Assembly (NCBI GenBank): GCA_031262105.1
Contig: JAISIH010000024.1
Location: 1-32,915 of the forward strand
Reading direction: 5' to 3'
Length of the DNA: 32,915 nt
DNA from: Ruminococcus sp.
GTDB taxonomy: Bacteria; Bacillota; Clostridia; Oscillospirales; Ruminococcaceae
The notes beneath the pieces were generated by a model. The model was not told the DNA's origin. It ran no database searches and was given only the letters and a program-made list of their open reading frames with translations. Within the stretch, counting starts at the first letter, position 1. Each line of letters starts with the position of its first letter. Position numbers and translations under genes: made by a program. Shown here piece by piece: positions 23,421 to 31,584 of the stretch.

Positions 23421-24069
23421 TCTTAATTCTCTCTGTTTTACAGCGAAATTCGGGGTCGATTTTCGCCATTCTTTTTATAATCGGGCAGCGGTTGCATTTC
23501 GGCGAACGGGCTGTGCAGTAATCACGCCCGAAAAGCACAAGCCTGTGGCAAAGCGCGGTCGAATCCTCAGGCGGAATAAGCTTTCGCAGGTCGGTTTCGA
23601 CACGTTCAGGGCGGGTGTTTTCGGTTAAGCCGAGACGGTTAACAATCCTTATGCAGTGCGTGTCGGTGACGTAGGAGGGCCGCCCGAAGACGTCGCCGAT
23701 TATGAGATTAGCGGTCTTCCGCCCAATCCCGGGGAGCCTTACAAGCTCCGCAATCGTTGTCGGGAGCATACCGCCTTTGCCGGCGTTTAGGGTTTTGCAA
23801 ATCGCGGTAATGTCCCTTGCTTTAACCCTATATAGCCCGCAGGGGCGAATTATCGACTCAACCTCGGTTATGTCAGCCTCCGCGAGGCTTTTTATGTCGG
23901 GATAACGCGAGAAAAGCTCCGCCGTAACCATATTAACGCGTCTGTCTGTACACTGGGCGGAGAGCCGCCCGGCGATTAAAAGCTGGTATGGTTCGCGGTA
24001 ATCAAGCATACACTTTGCGTCGGGATAAATTTCCGCAAGGACTTCGGTTAATATTTCTACAGGTACCAT
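23413..24069 (-). CDS. nth: Endonuclease III-like DNA glycosylase/AP lyase
   Basis: Nth removes oxidised pyrimidines and nicks AP sites. The 218-residue protein has the helix-hairpin-helix LPGIGRKTANLI with the catalytic Lys, and VTDTHCIRIVNRLGL with the catalytic Asp. The iron-sulphur loop normally reads C-x6-C-x2-C-x5-C. Here C-TARSPK-C-NR-C is present, but the fourth Cys position is Met (PIIKRM); the next Cys is nine residues later. The cluster may be absent or ligated differently. The ATG at 24069 lacks an obvious ribosome binding site and follows the kinase stop by 21 nt. Confidence 0.92.
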   Translation of the reverse strand: MVPVEILTEVLAEIYPDAKCMLDYREPYQLLIAGRLSAQCTDRRVNMVTAELFSRYPDIKSLAEADITEVESIIRPCGLYRVKARDITAICKTLNAGKGGMLPTTIAELVRLPGIGRKTANLIIGDVFGRPSYVTDTHCIRIVNRLGLTENTRPERVETDLRKLIPPEDSTALCHRLVLFGRDYCTARSPKCNRCPIIKRMAKIDPEFRCKTERIKNG

Positions 24070-24090
24070 AGTTACATAATTTTCTAATAT

Positions 24091-25542
24091 TTATTTAATC
24101 TCTGTCTCGATAAGCACGCCTTTTTCCGAATAGAGCATTGCCCCGTCCGTCAGGCGGAAAGCTCTGCCGGGGGGGAGAATTTTCGCGTCGGAATCGACAA
24201 GCCCGTGAAGCTTCGAGTTCACAATATACCAGTCTTTGCCGCGCCTCACAACATACGCAAGGAGCGTTCGGTCGGTCTTTTCGTCGGGGATTATCCCGGG
24301 GGTGAAATGCCATGAAAAGAGGGGGGAATTGTCGCCCGATACTATCTGAAAAATCTCTCTGTATTCGCCCGGGTTTGTGAGGACGGCGTTATAAAAATGA
24401 AATCTAATCGCCTCGCCGCTGTTGTCATGACCGCAAAAGGGGCAGATGCTGTTTTTTTCGGCGATAAACCATCTGTGTTCGCAAGATCGGTTGCCGCATT
24501 TTTGGAGCATCTCGAAACTTCTCACAAGCCCGCGTTCCCACTCGAGTGCTGAGGGGCGAAGCGACGGTGTTTTAAGCCCGTCCGTGAATGCGCGTAAGAA
24601 AAGCTTTTCGAGGATACTGCCGGCGGTCTGCACGCTGTCGGTTAAGACTTTCGGGCGGTTAGAGCGGTCGGTGGGGTGTTCGATAAAGAGGGCATTCTTC
24701 CCGAGGGAGTTTCTGTCGTCTTCCTCCGCCGACTCGCCGCTGTTAATCTTCGGACCGATAAGGGGGTGACGGTGGAAAATGTATTCGTAGATTAAAACTG
24801 CGAGGGCGTGGAGATCCGTCTTTGCGGAGGGGTAAACCCGTCTTGGATCGCGCCGGTCAAGGTCCATCGTCGCGACAACCTCCGGCGCGATATAGCCCCT
24901 TGTCCCCGCGACTTCCGGCGGATAAAGCCCCGGAACCACGAGCGAGTCAATGTCGATAATACAGCTGTCGCCGGAACACGGGTCAATTAAGACGTTATTA
25001 TTAGAAAGGTCGGAATGTGCAAGCCCGGCTTGGTGAAGTCTGCGTACGCTTCTTGCAAGGAGTATCGAACAGGCAAGAGCGGTGCGGAAGTCCCCAAGTT
25101 CTGTCTTGTGCAAAAATTTCCTGTTCGATGACGTGAACCAGTTCGATTTTTTGTCCTTGCCGAAGAGGTTTAGGACGTCGGAAGCGGCACTGTCGAAGAA
25201 GAAATTCTTCGGATATGTCGGGCAGACTATCCCGAATTCGGGCGAAACCACAACATCGGAGGGCCAGCAAAATCTTTTCGCATAGTATTCTGCAAGGGCT
25301 TCGTCCGTCCCGATTGCGCCGCCGTGCCGCTCGGAGAGGGTGGGGTTATAACGCCCGATAATCGCCTCAATGCGCGAGCGGGTGTTATAATCGGCGTCGG
25401 CTTTGTTGTTATAAAACTGAATGACGTAGGAGCGGTCGGGAGCGAAGTATGTATATTTCATTCCGCCGCGCGGCGGGTTGTCGCAAACAACGTATGGGAG
25501 GCGTTTTCCGCCCTTTGTAATCGCAATACGTACGGTATCCAA
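24091..25542 (-). CDS. Ser/Thr protein kinase with zinc ribbon and possible FHA-like tail (TerY-P/YegI type)
   Basis: The 483 residues hold a divergent protein kinase at about 20-345. The catalytic loop is GLAHSDLSNNNVLID (Asp178, Asn183), the metal motif is IIDIDSL in place of DFG (the DxDS form seen in YegI-like kinases), and GYIAPEV is the APE box. The beta-3 Lys is not obvious (YVIQFY, Gln42). CG-NRSC and CPFCG (Cys349, 354, 367, 370) form a zinc ribbon. The last 100 residues (KLHGLVDSDAKI, FRLTDGAMLY) look faintly like an FHA domain. TTG at 25542 has GGAGG at 25549-25553. With the PP2C gene upstream it forms a reversible phosphorylation pair. Confidence 0.8.
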   Translation of the reverse strand: MDTVRIAITKGGKRLPYVVCDNPPRGGMKYTYFAPDRSYVIQFYNNKADADYNTRSRIEAIIGRYNPTLSERHGGAIGTDEALAEYYAKRFCWPSDVVVSPEFGIVCPTYPKNFFFDSAASDVLNLFGKDKKSNWFTSSNRKFLHKTELGDFRTALACSILLARSVRRLHQAGLAHSDLSNNNVLIDPCSGDSCIIDIDSLVVPGLYPPEVAGTRGYIAPEVVATMDLDRRDPRRVYPSAKTDLHALAVLIYEYIFHRHPLIGPKINSGESAEEDDRNSLGKNALFIEHPTDRSNRPKVLTDSVQTAGSILEKLFLRAFTDGLKTPSLRPSALEWERGLVRSFEMLQKCGNRSCEHRWFIAEKNSICPFCGHDNSGEAIRFHFYNAVLTNPGEYREIFQIVSGDNSPLFSWHFTPGIIPDEKTDRTLLAYVVRRGKDWYIVNSKLHGLVDSDAKILPPGRAFRLTDGAMLYSEKGVLIETEIK

Positions 25543-25567
25543 GCTATGCCTCCGTAAGCCTTATAAT

Positions 25568-25726
25568 ACTAATCCCAGATAAAAAACATTGAAAATGTTT
25601 TTTATCTGCACGAAGCTTTGCTTCGTAAAACGGCGTAGCCGTTTTAGGATTAGTCATGACGATTCCGGCTCGCCTTCGGCGAGCTGCCGGCGAAGACGCC
25701 GGCGATTAAATGCAAAGCATTTAATC
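25568..25726 (-). repeat. Array of six perfect hairpins between phosphatase and kinase genes
   Basis: An outer 8-bp pair ACTAATCC/GGATTAGT (25568-25575, 25647-25654) encloses three hairpins: a 15-bp stem (25576-25590/25594-25608), a 7-bp stem ACGAAGC/GCTTCGT (25610-25626) and an 8-bp stem AAAACGGC/GCCGTTTT (25627-25645). Beyond it lie GCTCGCC/GGCGAGC (25668-25684), GCCGGCG/CGCCGGC (25686-25703) and GATTAAATGC/GCATTTAATC (25704-25726). Loops are 3-4 nt. The last hairpin contains the PP2C stop codon. The cloverleaf-like layout suggests a mobile palindromic repeat or a structured RNA that tunes expression of the downstream kinase. Confidence 0.85.
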
Positions 25727-26689
25727 AGGGAAAAGTATAAGCGCAACTGTCCTGTCGTCGAAACTGCCGCGAATGTAATAATTATCAAGAAAGTCTCTTA
25801 AGCCCTCCGCGTTATCTTCAAAGGGCGAAATATCGGAAAGAAGCCTTATAAACTCTGTATCAGCGGGGAAGTAATCGTCCGCAACGCCGTCTGTCGCAAG
25901 GATTATTGCATCAATTTTTTCGCGGATAACCCGTGTTCTTGCGCGGAGCGATTTTTCGGTTAATACCCCGTCGGACTCCAAAAACTCAGTCTCGCCGGAA
26001 TATTCCCCCGAAACCGTTACACCTAAAAGCTTCACTCCGTCAGACGAGAAAGCCGCGATATTGCCGTCCCCGATTGTGAGGGTAAAAAGGAGCGTTTCGG
26101 TTTTCAGCGGGATTATAAGCGCGTATAAAAATGTCGATTCGTAGTCGGTAATGTCGCGGGGGAAGACGTCGGGCTGTTCGTTGTTCCGCTTAATCGCGCC
26201 GTCTTCGACCGCCTTGTAGGCAAGGGCTGTGAGGGCGCGAACCTTTGAGGCAAGCCCGCTGACTTCCGTTAAAAACTCGACAGATTCTGCTTCTTTTGAT
26301 AAATTCTCGATAAATTCAGGGGTAAAAAGCTTCGCGAAGTTCCGTGAGACTGCGCTTTCTGCCGCAAGCTTTGCGCCGATACGCGAGAACCGCTTCGACC
26401 CCGCGCCGTCGCAGAGGCAAACCGCAATATAATTTTCGTCGGTCCGGATTGCGTAAAAGTCGTCGCGGTTTGTGCCTTCGTGTTTGTGCTTTCGCCCTCT
26501 GACCGACGCGGCGGTGACTTTATACCGCGCTTTCTCGACTTTGACAAAATCGGATTCGGGGTGCGGCTCGGGGCTTTCCGGCACAGGCAGTGTCTGCCAA
26601 ACTTCCGCAGTCTTGCCGATGTCCGCAACCCCCGCAGTCTTGCCGCCCGCTGTTTCTGCCGTACGCGGCTCGTTTAATTTCTCATCCAA
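25721..26689 (-). CDS. PP2C-family Ser/Thr protein phosphatase
   Basis: This 322-residue protein has a 50-residue low-complexity N-terminus followed by a PP2C domain. Motifs are GTNRDDFY (metal Asp), AVCLCDGAGS (the DGxG motif), TIGDGNIAAF, ILATDGVADDY and FDDRTVAL (C-terminal Asp). All expected metal-binding Asp residues are present, so activity is likely. The TTG start at 26689 lies 6 nt after the histidine-kinase-like gene stop, with AGG at a 9-nt spacing. It probably dephosphorylates targets of the kinase encoded next. Its stop lies inside the first hairpin of the array. Confidence 0.88.
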   Translation of the reverse strand: MDEKLNEPRTAETAGGKTAGVADIGKTAEVWQTLPVPESPEPHPESDFVKVEKARYKVTAASVRGRKHKHEGTNRDDFYAIRTDENYIAVCLCDGAGSKRFSRIGAKLAAESAVSRNFAKLFTPEFIENLSKEAESVEFLTEVSGLASKVRALTALAYKAVEDGAIKRNNEQPDVFPRDITDYESTFLYALIIPLKTETLLFTLTIGDGNIAAFSSDGVKLLGVTVSGEYSGETEFLESDGVLTEKSLRARTRVIREKIDAIILATDGVADDYFPADTEFIRLLSDISPFEDNAEGLRDFLDNYYIRGSFDDRTVALILFPD

Positions 26690-26695
26690 TACGGT

Positions 26696-27541
26696 TTACC
26701 TGAACGTTAGTTTCTTAAAATACTTCGTAAGCTTTGCCGCGGCGGGGGAGAAGCGTATGTTGTCGAACTCGAAAACCACTTCTCTGCTGTTTAAGCGGAG
26801 CTTGTCGGGGGGCTTAACCGCAAACTCGAGGATTACGACATTTTCGCCGTCCGGCTGGTTTTCAAAGCGAAGCGTTCCTTCGAGGGCGTGCAGGAAGTTC
26901 TCGAGGAAAATCCCGGTGAAGTCCGATGTGTGGACGGCGGCTTCGGTCTCGGTGCGGGGCGGTATGCTGTACTTCCCGCCCGGGTAAGATTTCACCGCAA
27001 GCTCGGCTCTTGTCTCCGACAAAAGCTTAAGCCCGATATCTAACCTTGCGGGGGGGTTATCGGCGTTTAGAAGATGTTCGACATAATCCGATACGGCAAT
27101 CTCAAAAGATACCTTGTCGATCGTCGCAAAAACGTCTTTTTCTATGGTACTGCGGACTTCAATGTTCCTGCCGAACAGCCTCGAAAACTTTTCGGAAATA
27201 TCCGTAAGCGTCTCCGAAACGTTAATGTCGCCCTCTCTGTCGGGGTTATCGAGCGCGGAAAGAAGATGATGCGCGTCGGTTATGCTCCCGAGATAGCCCA
27301 TAAGTCTGGTCTCGTTCTCGATAAGCGTTTTCTTTATTTTCGGGAAATCGGGGTTGTCCTTTTTAAGTTCAGACAGAATGAAGTCGTCCATTGCCGTTGT
27401 ATGCCCGACAATGTTTCTTATCATGTTGAAGAGACCGTCAAGGTAGCTTCTTGCGGCAGGGTCTTTTAATACCGATTCGAGTTCCGCCCGGAAAAAAGGA
27501 TTATCAACCTCACCGGGGTTTAGAAAGGTTAATTTTGACAT
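26696..27541 (-). CDS. Degenerate histidine-kinase-like protein (DHp plus HATPase-like fold)
   Basis: I do not recognise a named family for this 281-residue protein. Residues 36-100 resemble a histidine kinase dimerisation hairpin: NIVGHTTAMDDFIL with His47 at the H-box position, then LIENETRLMGYLGSI. Residues 105-245 resemble the ATP-binding domain: INVSETLTDI, IDKVSFEIAVSDYVEHLLNA at the N-box, and FTGIFLENFLHALEGTL like the G2/F region. The N-box Asn appears to be Glu155, and no DxGxG box is visible, so ATP binding is doubtful. There is no TM segment. It is the first gene of the PP2C-kinase run, with AGGAG upstream. A scaffold or sensor role is inferred. Confidence 0.55.
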   Translation of the reverse strand: MSKLTFLNPGEVDNPFFRAELESVLKDPAARSYLDGLFNMIRNIVGHTTAMDDFILSELKKDNPDFPKIKKTLIENETRLMGYLGSITDAHHLLSALDNPDREGDINVSETLTDISEKFSRLFGRNIEVRSTIEKDVFATIDKVSFEIAVSDYVEHLLNADNPPARLDIGLKLLSETRAELAVKSYPGGKYSIPPRTETEAAVHTSDFTGIFLENFLHALEGTLRFENQPDGENVVILEFAVKPPDKLRLNSREVVFEFDNIRFSPAAAKLTKYFKKLTFR

Positions 27542-27588
27542 AATTTTCTCCTGTTTTATAAAAAAAGCTCGTTTGATTGTACATTACT

Positions 27589-27617
27589 ATCATACCACGT
27601 TGCTGCAAAAAAGTCAA
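27589..27617 (-). promoter_or_regulatory. Promoter of the phosphatase/kinase operon
   Basis: On the minus strand TTGACT (27612-27617) and TATGAT (27589-27594) are 17 nt apart. Transcription would begin about 40 nt before the ATG at 27541. Confidence 0.75.
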
Positions 27618-27657
27618 TAGAATTTTTTTCGCGCTTTCTTATTTTTACGTAAGGTTG

Positions 27658-27687
27658 TTGATTTATTCACAATTTATATTGTACAAT
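27658..27687 (+). promoter_or_regulatory. Promoter of the MFS transporter gene
   Basis: TTGATT (27658-27663) and TACAAT (27682-27687) are 18 nt apart and divergent from the phosphatase/kinase promoter. The ATG at 27723 follows GGAG. Confidence 0.6.
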
Positions 27688-27722
27688 AGTATCTGTATTA
27701 TTTTTTCGCGGAGAATTTTCTT

Positions 27723-28892
27723 ATGGTTGTAATCCTTTTGGTCCTTATCTATATTGCCTTCGTGAGTTTGGGGCTTCCCGACGGGCTTTTCGGCGCGGCT
27801 TGGCCTATAATACGCGATGAAGTCAGCCTCCCGCAGGAGATGGGCGGCATCTACTCGATGGTAACTTCCGCCGCTACGATTATTTCAAGCCTTGCCGCTT
27901 CAAGGATTATCCATAAACTCGGCACCGGCAAAGTCCTCGTCATAAGCGTTTTTATAACCTCCGTCAGCCTCCTTATTTTCCCGCTTAATCTGGTCGGTTT
28001 TTCACAGCCCTATGTATATATGTGTATTGTCGGGTTCATACTCGGTTTAGGGGCGGGGTGCGTTGACGCGGGACTCAATAACTATGTTGCCCTGCACTTC
28101 AAGGCGTCGCACATGAACTTCCTCCATTGCTTTTGGGGCGTGGGGTGCATGGTCAGCCCGATTGCATTAAGCTTATACCTCACAAACGGCGGCTCTTGGC
28201 AGCAAACTTATTTTACAATCGGTTTTGCACAGCTTGCCTTAGCGATAATTCTAATCTTCTCAATCCCGATGTGGGCGAAAGTTCCGGTTAAGCCCGAGGC
28301 TCTCCACGACGACGGCACGGCGAAGCTTACGAATTCGCAGACGTTAAAACTTCCGCTTATAAAGACGAGCGTAATCGCCTTCCTCTGCTATTGCGGCTAC
28401 GAAGCGGCGATGATACTCTGGATCCCGAGCTATATTATCGAGGTTGACGGAAAGGCGGCGGAGGTCGGCGCGTTCTTCTCAAGCCTGTTTTTCATGGGGA
28501 TAACCGGCGGGCGTTTCATCTCCGGGGTTCTCTCCGAAAAGGTCGGCATGAAAAACCTCTCGCGATACGGCTGCATAGCCGCGATTTTGGGGATAATTAT
28601 CGTAATCCTGCCGTTCGGGGAAGTCTTAACCGGGGTCGGGGTTGCAATGGTCGGCGCAGGTGCAGGACCATTCTACCCCGCAATGATGTACCGCACCCCC
28701 GAGAGTTTCGGTGTCGCCGCTTCTCAATCGGCAATAGGTTTACAGATGGCATTTGCCTACACCGGCTCAACGTTACTGCCGCCGCTTATCGGGCTTCTGC
28801 CGATGAAGATGTTCCCCTTCGCGGTGTTAACCTTAGCCGTTTTAACCTTTATTTTATCGGAATCATTAAATTATCGGAAAAGAAAGCGTTAA
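27723..28892 (+). CDS. Major facilitator superfamily transporter
   Basis: The 389 residues form about 12 hydrophobic segments with a basic C-terminus (NYRKRKR). The start (IYIAFVSLGLPDGLFGAAWP) and GLGAGCVDAGLNNYVALH in the fourth helix resemble the sugar-type MFS group related to FucP and YfkF. MNFLHCFWGVGCMVSPI is the conserved helix 5 segment. The central loop is short and charged. The substrate is unknown; a sugar or small metabolite is likely. It has its own promoter and is not obviously linked to the groES-groEL genes downstream. Confidence 0.9.
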   Translation: MVVILLVLIYIAFVSLGLPDGLFGAAWPIIRDEVSLPQEMGGIYSMVTSAATIISSLAASRIIHKLGTGKVLVISVFITSVSLLIFPLNLVGFSQPYVYMCIVGFILGLGAGCVDAGLNNYVALHFKASHMNFLHCFWGVGCMVSPIALSLYLTNGGSWQQTYFTIGFAQLALAIILIFSIPMWAKVPVKPEALHDDGTAKLTNSQTLKLPLIKTSVIAFLCYCGYEAAMILWIPSYIIEVDGKAAEVGAFFSSLFFMGITGGRFISGVLSEKVGMKNLSRYGCIAAILGIIIVILPFGEVLTGVGVAMVGAGAGPFYPAMMYRTPESFGVAASQSAIGLQMAFAYTGSTLLPPLIGLLPMKMFPFAVLTLAVLTFILSESLNYRKRKR

Positions 28893-28927
28893 AATTTGTG
28901 CAAAATGACGATTTTTATATTTTGCTA

Positions 28928-28955
28928 TTGACTTAATTTATATTTGTGGTACAAT
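28928..28955 (+). promoter_or_regulatory. SigA-type promoter of groES-groEL
   Basis: TTGACT (28928-28933) and TACAAT (28950-28955) are 16 nt apart, directly upstream of the CIRCE operator. Confidence 0.75.
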
Positions 28956-28959
28956 AGAG

Positions 28960-28986
28960 TTAGCACTTAAACGCAAAGAGTGCTAA
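28960..28986 (+). promoter_or_regulatory. CIRCE operator (HrcA binding site)
   Basis: TTAGCACTT (28960-28968), 9 nt, GAGTGCTAA (28978-28986). This is the classic CIRCE repeat with one arm base changed (T instead of C at the ninth position). HrcA would bind here to repress the chaperonin operon except under heat stress; hrcA itself is not in the window. Confidence 0.93.
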
Positions 28987-29011
28987 TTAATTAAATAAAT
29001 AGGAGAGATGA

Positions 29012-30938
<1,927 letters not shown>

Positions 30939-31011
30939 GGAGTACGTTGGGGAACGTTGGGGGAAGCTTTCTGAGGAAAGCTCCCCCCAAACCCCCCGCA
31001 AAGACTTTTTA
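30939..31011 (+). repeat. G/C-run hairpin intergenic element, copy 3
   Basis: The element starts at the groEL stop with GGAGTACGTTGGGG and CGTTGGGGG. A 13-bp stem with one mismatch (30959-30971 with 30976-30988) follows, then AAACCCCCCGCAAAGACTTTTT. It is almost identical to copy 2 in reverse orientation and shares the CGTTGGGG...AAACCCCCC design with copy 1. The final GTCAAATCATTTT of the other copies is missing. Confidence 0.8.
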
Positions 31012-31028
31012 ATTAGGAGGTTATTATT

Positions 31029-31226
31029 ATGAATGGTGATACGGGGTTGATACTTCATAGCGTAATGACATATCAGCTTTACCTTTTAGAATTAAAAATA
31101 TACGACCAACAACACCCCGAAGACGCCGCCGGATACAACGCAGTTCGTGAAGTAGCGCGAAATGCACTTCAATGCTGTGAAGCTATCGGTGTAACAAATT
31201 TGGATCCACTGCCGGAGAAAAAATAA
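31029..31226 (+). CDS. Small 65-residue protein, tandem paralogue 1
   Basis: I do not recognise this family. It is a soluble, probably helical protein with LYLLELKIYDQQHPEDAAGY in the centre and the C-terminal PLPEKK. AGGAGG lies at 31015-31020, a strong ribosome binding site. It aligns end to end with the next gene, with 21 identical positions out of 65 by my count, including YD, P, AG-N and the whole PLPEKK end. It contains two adjacent Cys (QCCEA) that the second copy lacks. Confidence 0.75.
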   Translation: MNGDTGLILHSVMTYQLYLLELKIYDQQHPEDAAGYNAVREVARNALQCCEAIGVTNLDPLPEKK

Positions 31227-31243
31227 TTTTCGGAGGTTTAATT

Positions 31244-31441
31244 ATGGCAACAGCAAACGAAATTTTATCACTATATATTTCACAGTATTATAGAATGCTG
31301 ACCGAAATTGATTTGTATGACAGGGACAACCCCGATAGTATCGCGGGTCATAATGTTCTCGTTAAAATTGCCGGTGAATATCGGTCACAGGCAAGTGCAG
31401 CCGGTTACACAGAACTCCCGCCCCTCCCCGAAAAAAAATAA
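31244..31441 (+). CDS. Small 65-residue protein, tandem paralogue 2
   Basis: The gene starts 17 nt after its paralogue and has GGAGG upstream. The protein is the same length, with LTEIDLYDRDNPDSIAGHN in the centre and ending PPLPEKK. There is no signal peptide, membrane segment or recognisable domain. The conservation of length and both ends argues that the two are real genes arising by tandem duplication. A strong terminator follows. Confidence 0.75.
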   Translation: MATANEILSLYISQYYRMLTEIDLYDRDNPDSIAGHNVLVKIAGEYRSQASAAGYTELPPLPEKK

Positions 31442-31450
31442 CCCCCCATC

Positions 31451-31487
31451 AAAAAACCGTGTGAATATTCACATGGTTTTTTTGCTT
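31451..31487 (+). terminator. Rho-independent terminator after the small paralogues
   Basis: AAAAAACC-G-TGTGAA (31451-31466) pairs with TTCACA-T-GGTTTTTT (31469-31484) around a 2-nt centre and one mismatch. The T run extends to 31483. Confidence 0.85.
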
Positions 31488-31493
31488 TTAGTA

Positions 31494-31522
31494 TTGCTTT
31501 TTTATTACGGATATGTTACAAT
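31494..31522 (+). promoter_or_regulatory. Possible promoter of the surface protein gene
   Basis: TTGCTT (31494-31499) and TACAAT (31517-31522) are 17 nt apart. The -35 is weak. The ATG at 31585 follows AAGGAG at 31571-31576. Confidence 0.5.
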
Positions 31523-31584
31523 ATAAGAGTATAAGTGTAACATGATAATACGTGCAGTTATATATATCCAAAGGAGAAAATTTT

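Noticed and set aside
25568-25654. Possible tRNA, because of the cloverleaf-like layout
   Set aside because: Arm lengths, loops and conserved tRNA bases (such as the T-loop sequence) do not fit; the helices are simple perfect palindromes.
28900-28925. GCAAAAT/ATTTTGC inverted repeat after the MFS gene
   Set aside because: The stem is only 7 bp and A/T-rich, with no T run, and it abuts the groES promoter; too weak to call a terminator.
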